From assembly GCA_019347915.1 (NCBI GenBank), contig JAHWKL010000014.1, forward strand, positions 1 to 33,141: 33,141 nucleotides of DNA, written 5' to 3'. Made by a program: the position numbers and the translations under genes. Of the stretch, positions 1-7,676 are shown one piece after another; the stretch's first letter is position 1; every line of letters starts with the position of its first letter. Below the pieces are notes generated by a model. That model had not been told where the DNA came from. It made no database searches and saw only the letters and a list, made by a program, of their open reading frames with translations. The stretch is from Actinomycetota bacterium (GTDB lineage: Bacteria > Actinomycetota > Acidimicrobiia > Acidimicrobiales > CADCSY01).

Positions 1-347
1 TCCTGGCCAACGGCTACTCCGTGAAGTACGTGCCCATCGAGTACTCGGCCCGGGCGGGAGCGTCGAAGTTCCACTGGTGGCGGGACACCAAGCGCTACCT
101 CACCCAGGTCATCCGCCTGGTGCTGTCGTACAACCCGTTGCGCATCTTCCTCCCGCTCGGCGTGCTGCTGACCGTCATCGGCCTGGGCAAGCTGGGTTAC
201 GACTGGGCGACCAAGGACTTCCGGGTCGCCACCAACACCCTCATCGTGCTCTTCGCCGCCTTCCAGGTCTTCGCCATCGGCCTGCTGGCCGACCTCGTGG
301 TCCGCCTGGCCCGGCCCCGCGACGAGGTCGACCCGGCGTCGCTGTGA
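1..347 (+). CDS. GT2 polyprenyl-phosphate glycosyltransferase, C-terminal part (5' end outside window)
   Basis: The reading frame is open from base 3 and ends at TGA 345-347, so only the last ~114 residues are present. The visible part begins with a stretch typical of dolichol-phosphate-mannose-synthase/GtrB-like enzymes (YSARAGASKF, then a WWRDTKRYL segment and YNPLRIF). Two hydrophobic segments follow, roughly IFLPLGVLLTVIGLG and LIVLFAAFQVFAIGLLADLV, and then a short charged tail. This matches membrane-anchored GT2 enzymes that load a sugar onto a polyprenyl phosphate at the inner face of the membrane. The catalytic GT-A domain lies upstream and cannot be checked, so donor and acceptor are unknown. 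The stop overlaps the next gene's GTG start by four bases (GTGA), which suggests translational coupling. Confidence 0.8.
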   Translation, partial: LANGYSVKYVPIEYSARAGASKFHWWRDTKRYLTQVIRLVLSYNPLRIFLPLGVLLTVIGLGKLGYDWATKDFRVATNTLIVLFAAFQVFAIGLLADLVVRLARPRDEVDPASL

Positions 348-970
348 GCGCACGGCCGCCGGCGGCGACGGACGCCGTCCCCACCGGCAACACCTACGAC
401 AAGTACGGCACCTCCAACCCGGTCGAGCGCAGGATCATGGCCGGCTTCCTCAGGGCCCTCGACACCGCCCTGCCGCCGGCGGGCGTCAGCTCCGTGCTCG
501 AGGTGGGGGTGGGCGAGGGCGACGTCAGCGAGCGGGTGCGGTCCCGCTACCCCGCCGCCTCGGTCGTGGGCGTCGACCTACCGGACGGGATGCTGGCCGC
601 CGAGTGGGCCCGGCGTGATCTGCACAACGCCTTCGCCTCCGCGTCCCGGCTCCCCTTCGCCGACGGCCGCTTCGACCTGGTGCTGGCCATCGAGGTGCTC
701 GAGCACGTGCCCGATCCGGCCGCGGCCCTCACCGAGATCACCCGGGTGGCCAGGGACGCCGTGGTGCTCTCGGTGCCGTGCGAGCCGCTGTGGCGGGTGC
801 TCAACCTGGCGCGGGGCAAGTACGTGCGGGACCTGGGCAACACTCCCGGGCACATCCAGCACTGGGGGCCGAGGTCGTTCTCCCGGCTCGTGGGAGAGCA
901 CCTCGACGTCATCGGGGTCCACCGTCCTCTTCCGTGGACGATGGTGGCGGCCCGTCGTCGGTCGCACTGA
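344..970 (+). CDS. class I SAM-dependent methyltransferase
   Basis: A 208-residue protein with a Methyltransf_11-like fold. SAM-binding motif I is VLEVGVGEGD, followed by an acidic strand end at GVDLPDGM. The sequence PFADGRFDLVLAIEVLEHV is the usual post-motif region of small-molecule methyltransferases. The GTG at 344 was chosen because it overlaps the upstream stop as GTGA and leaves a compact N-terminus; the frame is open further upstream, but that part is out-of-frame shadow of the glycosyltransferase. The substrate is unknown; its position suggests a surface glycan or lipid intermediate. The 3' end (909-970) overlaps the convergent minus-strand gene by 62 bases, affecting only the C-terminal tails of both proteins. 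Confidence 0.85.
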   Translation: MSARPPAATDAVPTGNTYDKYGTSNPVERRIMAGFLRALDTALPPAGVSSVLEVGVGEGDVSERVRSRYPAASVVGVDLPDGMLAAEWARRDLHNAFASASRLPFADGRFDLVLAIEVLEHVPDPAAALTEITRVARDAVVLSVPCEPLWRVLNLARGKYVRDLGNTPGHIQHWGPRSFSRLVGEHLDVIGVHRPLPWTMVAARRRSH

Positions 971-1874
971 CCTTCCCCCGGAGGCCGGGCAGGGCCACGA
1001 GCGCTCCGGCGGCGTCCACCGCGACGAACAGCAGGCGCGCCACCACGGCGGTGGCGACAGCGGCACCGGCGGGAATCCCGCCGGCGAGGGCCACGAACGT
1101 GGCTTCCCGGACTCCCACGCCTCCGGGGACACCCAGCACCAGGAAGCCGGCGAGCCACGACACCACCGCGGCGCCGCCCACGTCGACCAGGCCGGCGGCG
1201 GGTTCGAGGGAGCGGGCGACACACCACGTGGCCGTCGCCACCAGGGCCCACGCCGGAACGTACAGCGCCACCAGCCCGAGGCTCGACCGCCACCGCGGTG
1301 GCTCCAGCGCCAGCGGCCGGCGAACCAGGCGGCCGGCGGTGTTCAGGCCCACCACCAGCAGCCGGGGGTGGAGCAGCACCATGCCGGCCACCGCCAGCGG
1401 GACGATCATGAAGGCCACGCCGGGCGTCGAGCCGGCGCCGGGAAGCAGCAGCAGGGCGGCCCCGGTCACCGCGGCTCCCAGGTACAAGGTCACCAGGGAC
1501 AGGGCGACGCTGGCGTAGGCGCTGGAGCGGGCGACACCCGCCCGGTGCGCCAGCTCGCCCCGGCCGACCACGGGCCAGACGCCGCCAGGGAGGTACTTGC
1601 CGATCTCACCGGCGAAGTACATGGCCACGACGGCGGGGAGGGATGCGCCCACGTCGAGCAGGCGCAGGACCCGCCGCCACGGAAGGGCCATGGCCACCAT
1701 GGCGGCGAGGGCCAGCACGGCGGCGGCGGCGATCCAGCGCAGCGACGCGTTGCCCAGGGCTTCGCGTGCCGCCGGCCACTCCCGCGTGAGGACCCGGACG
1801 ACGAAGACCGACGCCACCACCGCCACCGCCGGGCCGAGCCAGCGCGAGAACGTGGCGAAGCGGCGAAGGTCCAC
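909..1874 (-). CDS. YbhN/UPF0104-type (LPG synthase TM-like) polytopic membrane protein
   Basis: A 321-residue integral membrane protein with about seven or eight hydrophobic segments. Typical motifs of the lysylphosphatidylglycerol-synthase TM region/UPF0104 family are present: AGEIGKYLPGGVWPVVGR in the middle, and FLVLGVPGGVGVREA near the C-terminus. In this family those segments line a putative lipid-flipping cavity; related proteins lie beside polyprenyl glycosyltransferases. GTG 1874 (MDLRRFATFSRW) gives a short basic N-terminus just before the first membrane segment. An in-frame ATG at 1967 exists, but the 31 extra residues are Arg/Cys-rich and overlap the control region of the divergent gene. 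No clear ribosome-binding site is seen for either start. The ~15-residue hydrophilic tail is the part that overlaps the methyltransferase gene. Confidence 0.8.
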   Translation of the reverse strand: MDLRRFATFSRWLGPAVAVVASVFVVRVLTREWPAAREALGNASLRWIAAAAVLALAAMVAMALPWRRVLRLLDVGASLPAVVAMYFAGEIGKYLPGGVWPVVGRGELAHRAGVARSSAYASVALSLVTLYLGAAVTGAALLLLPGAGSTPGVAFMIVPLAVAGMVLLHPRLLVVGLNTAGRLVRRPLALEPPRWRSSLGLVALYVPAWALVATATWCVARSLEPAAGLVDVGGAAVVSWLAGFLVLGVPGGVGVREATFVALAGGIPAGAAVATAVVARLLFVAVDAAGALVALPGLRGKVSATDDGPPPSSTEEDGGPR

Positions 1875-1961
1875 AGTCGGGTCAGGGAGCGGGCGGCGCT
1901 CGAGGCGGCAGACAGCCGACCGGCACGGACACCTTACTCGGGCATCCCCGGGCAGGGTCGC

Positions 1962-1967
1962 TAGCAT
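1962..1967 (+). promoter_or_regulatory. putative -10 box (TAGCAT) of the GT-C gene
   Basis: TAGCAT fits the TAnnnT -10 pattern seen before many genes here. It lies six bases before an in-frame ATC at 1974, the spacing expected for a leaderless transcript. No convincing -35 box is visible. The T-A-G also closes the reading frame upstream of the gene. Confidence 0.4.
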
Positions 1968-1973
1968 TCCGGG

Positions 1974-3749
1974 ATCGACGTCAGCACCGATTCCGCTCCT
2001 CAGCCGCGCCCCGGAACCGCCCAGCACGAAGGTCGGACGCCACGCCGGCGCCCCGTCGACCATCCACTCGCCGCCGCCGGCATCGCCTTCACGCTGCTGC
2101 TGCCCCTGCATCTCTGGTTGTCGAGGAACATCCCCGGGCCGTCGCTGCTGTGGGACGGGCAGGGCTACCTGGGCACGGCCAGCTGGATCTCGGGCGTGGG
2201 CATCCCGTACCTGGGCGACCTGGTCTTCTACCACGCCGGTTACCCGGCCCTGCTGGCCCCGCTCTTCCGGGTGCTGTCGTCTCCTGCCGCCATGTTCCGG
2301 GGCGCCCAGGCGCTCAACGCCGTGGCCGCCGGCGCCGCCTTCGTGGTGCTCGCCCACCTCGGACAGTCGGCGTTCGGCCTGCCCCGCAGGCGGGCGCTGG
2401 CCGTGGCCGGGCTGGCCTCGGTCTACCCGGCGGTGCTCCTCCAGTCGGGTTTCGAGTGGCCCGAGAGCGTCTTCGTCGCCACCTTCGCCGGGTGCAGCCT
2501 CCTGGCCTGGAACTTCCTCCGCCGCCCGAGCGCTCCGGCGGCGGCCACGCTGGGCGCCGCCACTGCGTTCCTCTACGCCCTCCACCCCCGCGGGCTGAGC
2601 ATGGTGGTGGCGACGGCAGGACTGTTGGCAGTCGTGGCCGTGCGCCAGCGACGCCACGCCTGGGCCGCCGCCATCGGCCTCGCCGCCCTCGATGCGGGCC
2701 TGGCCATCACCACCGCGGTCCACGCCGCCAGCCGGGCCGCGCTGTGGGCCGACGGCACCGGACCGGCCAGCCTCGGGCTGGCCGAGCGACTGGCGGACCC
2801 CGCCGTCTGGTCCGAGCTCGCGCTCCGCGCCGCCGGGCAACTCTGGTACCTGATCGTGGTGTCGCTGGGCCTGGCCGTCCTCGGCGTGGCCTTCCTCGTC
2901 TCCATGGCCGCCGGCCGCCGGCCGGCGGCCGACGTGCCAGGGTCACCGGAGCAGGGCCTGGCCCTCTACCTCCTGGTCACCATGGGGGCCATGACCTTCG
3001 CCTCGGTGGTGCAGATCACCACCCACACGAGGGTCGACCACCTGGTCTACGGCCGGTACAACGAGGGCTTCCTGCCGGTGCTGCTGGTGGCCGGAGGCGC
3101 CTGGTTGCTCGGGCCGGCGAGGGCGCGGGCCCGGCTGAACGTGGCGCTGGGAACGGTCACGGCCATCGTCGTGCTGGCCATCGTCGTGGTGACCGGCAAC
3201 GGGCCCGCCGCCTTCCACGGCGACATCGCCGGCATCAACGTGCTGGGCGCCCTGATGATGGACCGGAGCGACCCCGACCATCTCGACGTCGTCATCGTCA
3301 CCGTGGTGGCGTTGCTGGTGGTGATCGCCCTCGCCGTCGTTTCCGTCCGGCGCCCTGCACTGGCTGCCACCCTGGTGGGCATGGCCTTCCTCGCCTCGGC
3401 GATCGACCTCGAGCGACGGGTCACGGCCCCGGTGGCCGACGTGGCCAACCACACCTACGTCCTGGCTCCACAGGTCGATCGGTTCGCCGACGAGGGCGTC
3501 CCCGTCTCGTACGACCTCGCCGCCCACGACCTGTTGGCCGCCAATCGCTACCAGTTCCAGCTCATGGAGCGGCCGTTCGTCTTCTTTGACAGTGCCGCCG
3601 GCGAGGAGCCGGTCAGCGGGGTGGTCATCGCCTCCCGGTCGTGGGGCGACGGCCGACCGGCGGGTCGTATGGTCTTCGCCGAGCCCGATCACGATCAGGC
3701 CCTCTGGATCGTCGAGCCGGCGGAACCGGCCGTCCCGGCCCCCGTGTGA
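1974..3749 (+). CDS. GT-C-type polytopic membrane glycosyltransferase (non-canonical start proposed)
   Basis: A membrane protein with roughly ten hydrophobic segments and a soluble C-terminal portion. The first extracytoplasmic loop carries SLLWDGQGYLG, placing an acidic residue where GT-C enzymes keep their catalytic Asp, so a polyprenyl-sugar-dependent transferase is likely. The first conventional start is TTG 2118, but it falls inside the first membrane segment (GIAFTLLLPLHLWLS), which would be lost. The frame is open from 1965 and contains no ATG, GTG or TTG before 2118. ATC 1974 lies six bases after a TAGCAT box and gives 591 residues with a basic, Pro-rich cytoplasmic N-terminus. Either a leaderless ATC start or a base error of a true ATG would explain this. 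If only canonical starts are allowed, read 2118-3749. Confidence 0.75.
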   Translation: MDVSTDSAPQPRPGTAQHEGRTPRRRPVDHPLAAAGIAFTLLLPLHLWLSRNIPGPSLLWDGQGYLGTASWISGVGIPYLGDLVFYHAGYPALLAPLFRVLSSPAAMFRGAQALNAVAAGAAFVVLAHLGQSAFGLPRRRALAVAGLASVYPAVLLQSGFEWPESVFVATFAGCSLLAWNFLRRPSAPAAATLGAATAFLYALHPRGLSMVVATAGLLAVVAVRQRRHAWAAAIGLAALDAGLAITTAVHAASRAALWADGTGPASLGLAERLADPAVWSELALRAAGQLWYLIVVSLGLAVLGVAFLVSMAAGRRPAADVPGSPEQGLALYLLVTMGAMTFASVVQITTHTRVDHLVYGRYNEGFLPVLLVAGGAWLLGPARARARLNVALGTVTAIVVLAIVVVTGNGPAAFHGDIAGINVLGALMMDRSDPDHLDVVIVTVVALLVVIALAVVSVRRPALAATLVGMAFLASAIDLERRVTAPVADVANHTYVLAPQVDRFADEGVPVSYDLAAHDLLAANRYQFQLMERPFVFFDSAAGEEPVSGVVIASRSWGDGRPAGRMVFAEPDHDQALWIVEPAEPAVPAPV

Positions 3750-3768
3750 CCGTGCCCCACGGCCGACC

Positions 3769-4437
3769 GTGACCGCACCTGTGCCGCCGCCCCTGCCCCC
3801 CGTCGCCGCCTTCGATGTCGACGGCACGCTGAGCCGGCGGGACACCCTCCTGCCCTTCCTCCAGCGACTGTGCGGCGCCCAACGCCTGGGCCGGGCGCTG
3901 GCCGCCAAAGGGATGGCGCTGTCGCGCATGGCGATGGGCCGGGCCGACCGCGACGCGGTGAAGGACGCCCTGCTGGTGCGCCTGCTGGCCGGGCGGGACG
4001 CCGAGGAGGTGGCGGCCGCCGGCCAGGCCTACGCCGACTTCCTGGTCGACCGCGGGCGGCTGCGGCACGACACCCGGCACCGCCTCGACGAGCACCGGAC
4101 CGCCGGGCACCGCGTCGTGCTGGTCTCGGCCTCGCCCGATGTCTACCTCGGGCCGCTCGGTCGCCGGCTCGGTGTCGACGCCGTGCTGGCCAGCGGGCTC
4201 GAGGTGGGCGCCGACGGCCGGCTCACCGGGCGACTGGCCGGGCGCAACTGCCGGGGCCCCGAGAAGGTGACCCGGCTGGACGCCTGGTTGGGGACGGCGT
4301 CCGCCGACGGCGCCTACCTCTACGCCTACGGCGACTCCGACGGCGACCGGGAGCTGCTGGCCCGGGCCGACGTGGGCGTGCTGGTGCGGCCCCGCCACCC
4401 GCTCCCCTTGCTGAGCCTCCCGGGCGGCGAGGGCTGA
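3769..4437 (+). CDS. HAD-superfamily IB phosphatase (SerB-like)
   Basis: A 222-residue HAD hydrolase. Motif I is AFDVDGTLSRRD, with nucleophile Asp16 and Asp18. Motif II is VLVSASPD, the motif III lysine lies in RGPEKVTRL, and motif IV is YAYGDSDGDRELL. The helical cap between motifs I and II is the small IB type found in phosphoserine-phosphatase-like enzymes. GTG 3769 places motif I at the usual distance from the N-terminus; GTG 3781 is a possible alternative. It follows the GT-C gene by 19 bases on the same strand and converges with dprE1, ending eight bases from that gene's stop. Such enzymes dephosphorylate phosphoserine, lysophospholipid or sugar phosphates; the substrate cannot be read from sequence. 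Its neighbour suggests a possible role on the phosphoribosyl-lipid intermediate. Confidence 0.85.
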   Translation: MTAPVPPPLPPVAAFDVDGTLSRRDTLLPFLQRLCGAQRLGRALAAKGMALSRMAMGRADRDAVKDALLVRLLAGRDAEEVAAAGQAYADFLVDRGRLRHDTRHRLDEHRTAGHRVVLVSASPDVYLGPLGRRLGVDAVLASGLEVGADGRLTGRLAGRNCRGPEKVTRLDAWLGTASADGAYLYAYGDSDGDRELLARADVGVLVRPRHPLPLLSLPGGEG

Positions 4438-4445
4438 CCCAGCCG

Positions 4446-5807
4446 TCAGAGCCCGAGGCGGCGGGCCTGGTCGGAGCACAGCACGCCGTCGGGGTCGACC
4501 TGCGCCCGCACCTCCCGCCACTCGTCGAGGCGGGGGTACATGGCGGCCAGGAGCTCGGGACGCATGCGGGAGTCCTTGGCCAGGTACAGCCGCCCGCCGG
4601 CTTCCACCACCATCTCGTCGACGTCGTCGAGCAGGGCCCCTAGGCCGGGGGCGCCGGCGGGGAGGTCGAGCGCCAGCGTCCACCCCGGCATGGGGAAGGA
4701 CAGGGGGCCCGGCGTGGCCTCGCCGAAGCGCTTGAGCACGGCCAGGAACGACGCCGCCCCCGAGACCGCCAGGCGCTCGACGATGCGCCGCAGCGTCGCC
4801 TCCGCCCCGAAGGGGACCACGCACTGGTGCTGGAGAAACCCTCGGGGCCCGTAGAGGCGGTTCCATCCGGCCACGCCGTCGAGGGGGTGGAAGAACGAGG
4901 CGATGCCCTGCACCTCGCCCTCGCGCCGGCGGGGGGCCTTGCGGAACCACAGCTCGTTGAAGGCCGACACGGTGGCGCGGTTCAACAGTCCCGACGGCAC
5001 CCACGGTGGCGCCGCCAGCCGCTGGGCGGGGGCGAAGTGCAAGGGCGCCTCCCGCTGCTCGGGCGGCAGGTCGTCCACGCCGGCGTGGTCGCCCCGGGTC
5101 AGGACCGACCGCCCCAGCTTGGCGCCCGTCGCCGTGCAGTCGATCCACGCCACCGAGTAGCGGTAGCGCTCGTCGCCCGTCTCCATGCGAGCCATGCAGT
5201 CGTCCAGGTCGGTGGCCCGCTCGGTGTCGACGACCATCGAGGCGGTCGTGACCGGGTGCAGGCGGACGTCGGCCTCGAGCACCACGCCGGTCAACCCCAT
5301 CCCGCCGGCCGTGGCCCAGAAGAGCTCGCCCGAGGGCCCGTCGGGACCGATCCGCCGGCGCTGCCCGTCCGGGACCTGGAGGCGCAGCGAGTCGACCCAG
5401 CGGCAGAAGCTGCCGTCGACGTGATGGTTCTTGCCGTGGATGTCGCTGGCCACGGCCCCGCCCACGGTGACGAAGCGGGTCCCCGGGCTCACGGGCACGA
5501 ACCAGCCCAGAGGCAGGAGCCGGCGCATCAGGGTGTCGAGGCTGATGCCGGCCTCGGCCACCACCAGGCCGCCCTCGAGGTCGAGGGCCCGGATGCCCGC
5601 CATCCGGGTGCAGTCGAGCACCACACCGCCGGCGTTCTGGGCGGAGTCGCCGTAGCTGCGTCCCAGCCCCCGGGCGATGACCCCCCGCGGGGGCGCCGCC
5701 GCCAGAGCACCGGCCACCACGCCGGCGTTGCGGGGGGCGACCACGAGCGCGGTGGTGGGCGCCGTCCGGCCCCACCCGCTGACCGGTCTGCGGGCGGCCG
5801 TGGTCAC
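4446..5807 (-). CDS. dprE1: decaprenylphosphoryl-beta-D-ribose 2'-oxidase (DprE1)
   Basis: A 453-residue FAD enzyme that oxidises decaprenylphosphoryl-ribose to the 2'-keto intermediate, first half of the epimerisation giving the arabinan donor DPA. The N-terminal FAD-binding domain has [12 protein letters not shown] (about 46-58) and the DprE1 hallmark [19 protein letters not shown] (116-134). In the C-terminal substrate domain, Cys329 (LQHQCVVP) and Lys359 (AVLKRFG) are ~30 residues apart, as are the benzothiazinone-reactive Cys387 and catalytic Lys418 of M. tuberculosis; the alignment is by eye. GTG 5807 was chosen because it overlaps the upstream stop as GTGA. It is third in the operon dprE2-ubiA-dprE1. 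A general sugar 1,4-lactone oxidase is the alternative, but the operon makes DprE1 far more likely. Confidence 0.93.
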   Translation of the reverse strand: MTTAARRPVSGWGRTAPTTALVVAPRNAGVVAGALAAAPPRGVIARGLGRSYGDSAQNAGGVVLDCTRMAGIRALDLEGGLVVAEAGISLDTLMRRLLPLGWFVPVSPGTRFVTVGGAVASDIHGKNHHVDGSFCRWVDSLRLQVPDGQRRRIGPDGPSGELFWATAGGMGLTGVVLEADVRLHPVTTASMVVDTERATDLDDCMARMETGDERYRYSVAWIDCTATGAKLGRSVLTRGDHAGVDDLPPEQREAPLHFAPAQRLAAPPWVPSGLLNRATVSAFNELWFRKAPRRREGEVQGIASFFHPLDGVAGWNRLYGPRGFLQHQCVVPFGAEATLRRIVERLAVSGAASFLAVLKRFGEATPGPLSFPMPGWTLALDLPAGAPGLGALLDDVDEMVVEAGGRLYLAKDSRMRPELLAAMYPRLDEWREVRAQVDPDGVLCSDQARRLGL

Positions 5808-6733
5808 ACCTGGTAGACGCCGAAGGCGAAGGTCACGACCCACACCAGACCGAGCACCTGCAGCGTGCGGTCGCCCAGCACCACCTCCTCCGGCGCCCCA
5901 CCACCGCCTTGGTCGAGGCGCAGGGCGTAACGCAGGATGGCCAGGACGAAGGGGATGATGGACAGCTCGAACCACACGAAGGCTCCTCCGGCACCGGCTC
6001 GTTCCAGGGCGAACAGGGTGTAGGCCAGCACGGCCACCCCCGACGACAGCGAGCGCACATAGCCGAGGAAGTCAGCCGAGTACTGGCCCAGCACGGCCCG
6101 CTGGCCCACCACATCCCCGCCGTCGCCCAGCTCCGCCGAGCGCTTGCCGGCGACCATGAACAGCGAGCCGAACGAGGCCACGACCAGGAACCAGTCGGAC
6201 ACGTCGACGCCGGTGGCGGCGGCACCGGCGAGGGCCCGGATCACGAACCCGGCGGCCACGGCGGCGATGTCGAGCACGGCCAGGTGCTTCAGCCAGAGCG
6301 TGTAGGTCGTGGTGAGGGCCACGTAGCCCGCCGCCGCCGCCGGGAGCTTCCAGGAGCCGGTGGCGAAGCCGAGGCCCACGCCGGCGACGACCAGGGCGAC
6401 CCCCAGCACCCGGGCCAGGCCGACCGACACCGCACCGGAGGCCACCGGCCGGTCGCGCTTGCGGGGATGGCGACGATCGGCCTCGGCGTCGTTGGCGTCG
6501 TTGAGGCAGTAGGTACCGCTGGCGGCCAGGCAGAAGGCGGCGAAGGCGACCAGCGTCTCGGCCAGCTCGGCCGGCTGGGTGAGCACCCCGCCGGCACCGG
6601 GCGCGGCGAACACGAGCACGTTCTTGACCCACTGCCGCGGCCGCAGCAGGCGCAGCACCGCCGGGGCACGTGAGGGTGGCGCCGACTCGGGCGAACGCTC
6701 CAGCCGGGTCACCGCCGGCGCGTCGCCGCTCAC
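5804..6733 (-). CDS. UbiA-family decaprenyl-phosphate phosphoribosyltransferase
   Basis: A 309-residue integral membrane prenyl-acceptor transferase, like Rv3806c (UbiA) of M. tuberculosis, which transfers 5-phosphoribose from PRPP to decaprenyl phosphate, first step of DPA synthesis. [15 protein letters not shown] (about 28-42) is the characteristic N-terminal motif. [13 protein letters not shown] (78-90) is the Asp-rich Mg-binding motif, followed by [10 protein letters not shown] second loop with GKRSAELGD corresponds to the other conserved polar loop. About nine hydrophobic segments are visible. Start GTG 6733 overlaps the dprE2 stop as GTGA, and the stop overlaps the dprE1 start in the same way. 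Homogentisate- or heme-type UbiA proteins are unlikely given the two flanking Dpr genes. Confidence 0.92.
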   Translation of the reverse strand: MSGDAPAVTRLERSPESAPPSRAPAVLRLLRPRQWVKNVLVFAAPGAGGVLTQPAELAETLVAFAAFCLAASGTYCLNDANDAEADRRHPRKRDRPVASGAVSVGLARVLGVALVVAGVGLGFATGSWKLPAAAAGYVALTTTYTLWLKHLAVLDIAAVAAGFVIRALAGAAATGVDVSDWFLVVASFGSLFMVAGKRSAELGDGGDVVGQRAVLGQYSADFLGYVRSLSSGVAVLAYTLFALERAGAGGAFVWFELSIIPFVLAILRYALRLDQGGGGAPEEVVLGDRTLQVLGLVWVVTFAFGVYQV

Positions 6734-7488
6734 ATCGGCATCTTCCGGAACAGCGGCCGGGGCAGGTGACGCAGGACCGTGAAGACGTAGCGCAGGGTGG
6801 CGGGCACGTGGACCACCTCGGCGCCCTTGGCCAGGCCGGAGACGATGGCGTCGGCGACGGCCTCGGGCGTGGTCGACATCGGCACCTCCTCCCGCCCGGC
6901 GGTCATCTTGGTGCGCACGAAGCCGGGGCGTACCACCAGGACCCCCACGCCCGTGCCCACCAGGGAGTCGCCCAGCCCCTGGGCAAAGGCGTCGAGGGCG
7001 GCCTTGGACGAGCCGTAGACGTAGTTGGCCTTGCGGACCCGCTCGCCCGCCACCGACGACAGCACGACGATGGTCCCGTGGCCCTGGGCGGTCATGCGCC
7101 GGGCCAGGGGCAGGCACGTGGTCACCGCCCCCAGGTAGTTGGTGGCCACGATGCGCCGGGCCTCGGCCACCGAGCGCAGGGCCTCCTCCTGATCGCCCAG
7201 GACGCCGAAGGCGACAAGGGCGACGTCGATGTCGCCGTGACGGTCGAACACTCGCTCGACGAGGCCGGCGTGGCTGTCGGTGTCCAAGGCGTCGAACGGC
7301 TCGACCTCGACCGCCAGGCCAAGGCCCCTCAGCTCGTCGGCGGCCACGGCGAGGGCGTCGGTGTCGCGACCGGCGAGCACGACCGACTGCAGTCGCCGTT
7401 GAGCCATGGCCCGCACCGTGGCCAGGGCGATGTCGGAGGTTCCCCCGAGGACGAGGACGGACTGTGGGTCTCCAAAGGCGTTCTTCAC
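6730..7488 (-). CDS. dprE2: decaprenylphosphoryl-2-keto-beta-D-erythro-pentose reductase (DprE2)
   Basis: A 252-residue short-chain dehydrogenase that reduces the DprE1 product to decaprenylphosphoryl-arabinose. It has the nucleotide-binding VLVLGGTSDIA (11-21), Ser144/145 in VVLSSVAGERVRKANY, and the catalytic YGSSK (Tyr158, Lys162). FDALDTDSH, AFGVLGD, the ERVR-AN-YGS block and the C-terminal PLFRKMP closely match the mycobacterial DprE2 as I recall it, which separates it from generic SDRs. Start GTG 7488 gives the expected N-terminus MKNAFGDPQSVLVLGG. It is the first gene of the dprE2-ubiA-dprE1 operon. A TAGCGT box nine bases upstream and a 9-bp inverted repeat at 7513-7536 suggest a promoter of its own. 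Confidence 0.92.
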   Translation of the reverse strand: MKNAFGDPQSVLVLGGTSDIALATVRAMAQRRLQSVVLAGRDTDALAVAADELRGLGLAVEVEPFDALDTDSHAGLVERVFDRHGDIDVALVAFGVLGDQEEALRSVAEARRIVATNYLGAVTTCLPLARRMTAQGHGTIVVLSSVAGERVRKANYVYGSSKAALDAFAQGLGDSLVGTGVGVLVVRPGFVRTKMTAGREEVPMSTTPEAVADAIVSGLAKGAEVVHVPATLRYVFTVLRHLPRPLFRKMPM

Positions 7489-7497
7489 TGGGAGGCG

Positions 7498-7503
7498 ACG
7501 CTA
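7498..7503 (-). promoter_or_regulatory. putative -10 box (TAGCGT) of dprE2 operon
   Basis: On the minus strand TAGCGT ends nine bases before the GTG start of dprE2, which would give a leaderless or nearly leaderless mRNA. No clear -35 box is seen. The inverted repeat at 7513-7536 ends about ten bases upstream. Confidence 0.35.
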
Positions 7504-7512
7504 GTACCCCTT

Positions 7513-7536
7513 GCGCCGGCGATAATCCGCCGGCGC
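7513..7536. repeat. 9-bp perfect inverted repeat with 6-base loop
   Basis: Arms GCGCCGGCG (7513-7521) and CGCCGGCGC (7528-7536) flank the A/T-rich loop ATAATC. It lies between the epimerase stop and the dprE2 start, both on the minus strand. It could be a terminator-like hairpin for the upstream operon or an operator before the dprE2 promoter. No U-tract follows on the minus strand. Confidence 0.5.
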
Positions 7537-7676
7537 CCGTTCGCACGGAGCCGCACCGGCGTCGTCGGCTGCTCCGCCTGGCGGACTCCGCAGCGTCGCT
7601 GACGCATGGGCCTTCCGGGCCTGGTGCCCGGCCGTGGGGTCCAGGCGGGCCTCGACCGGGCGCACCCCCCCTCGGT

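Noticed and set aside
615-1964. Plus-strand 449-codon open frame across the methyltransferase end and YbhN-like gene
   Set aside because: Its translation is Gln/His/Gly/Arg-rich shadow sequence, while the minus strand encodes a recognisable membrane protein family.
4432-4444. Short GGCTG/CAGCC hairpin between the HAD gene and dprE1
   Set aside because: Only 5 bp, overlapping coding sequence at the HAD stop; such stems are expected by chance at this G+C.
3625-5775. Minus-strand 716-codon open frame across dprE1 and the HAD gene
   Set aside because: It is out of frame with dprE1 and antisense to the HAD gene; the real frames carry clear catalytic motifs.
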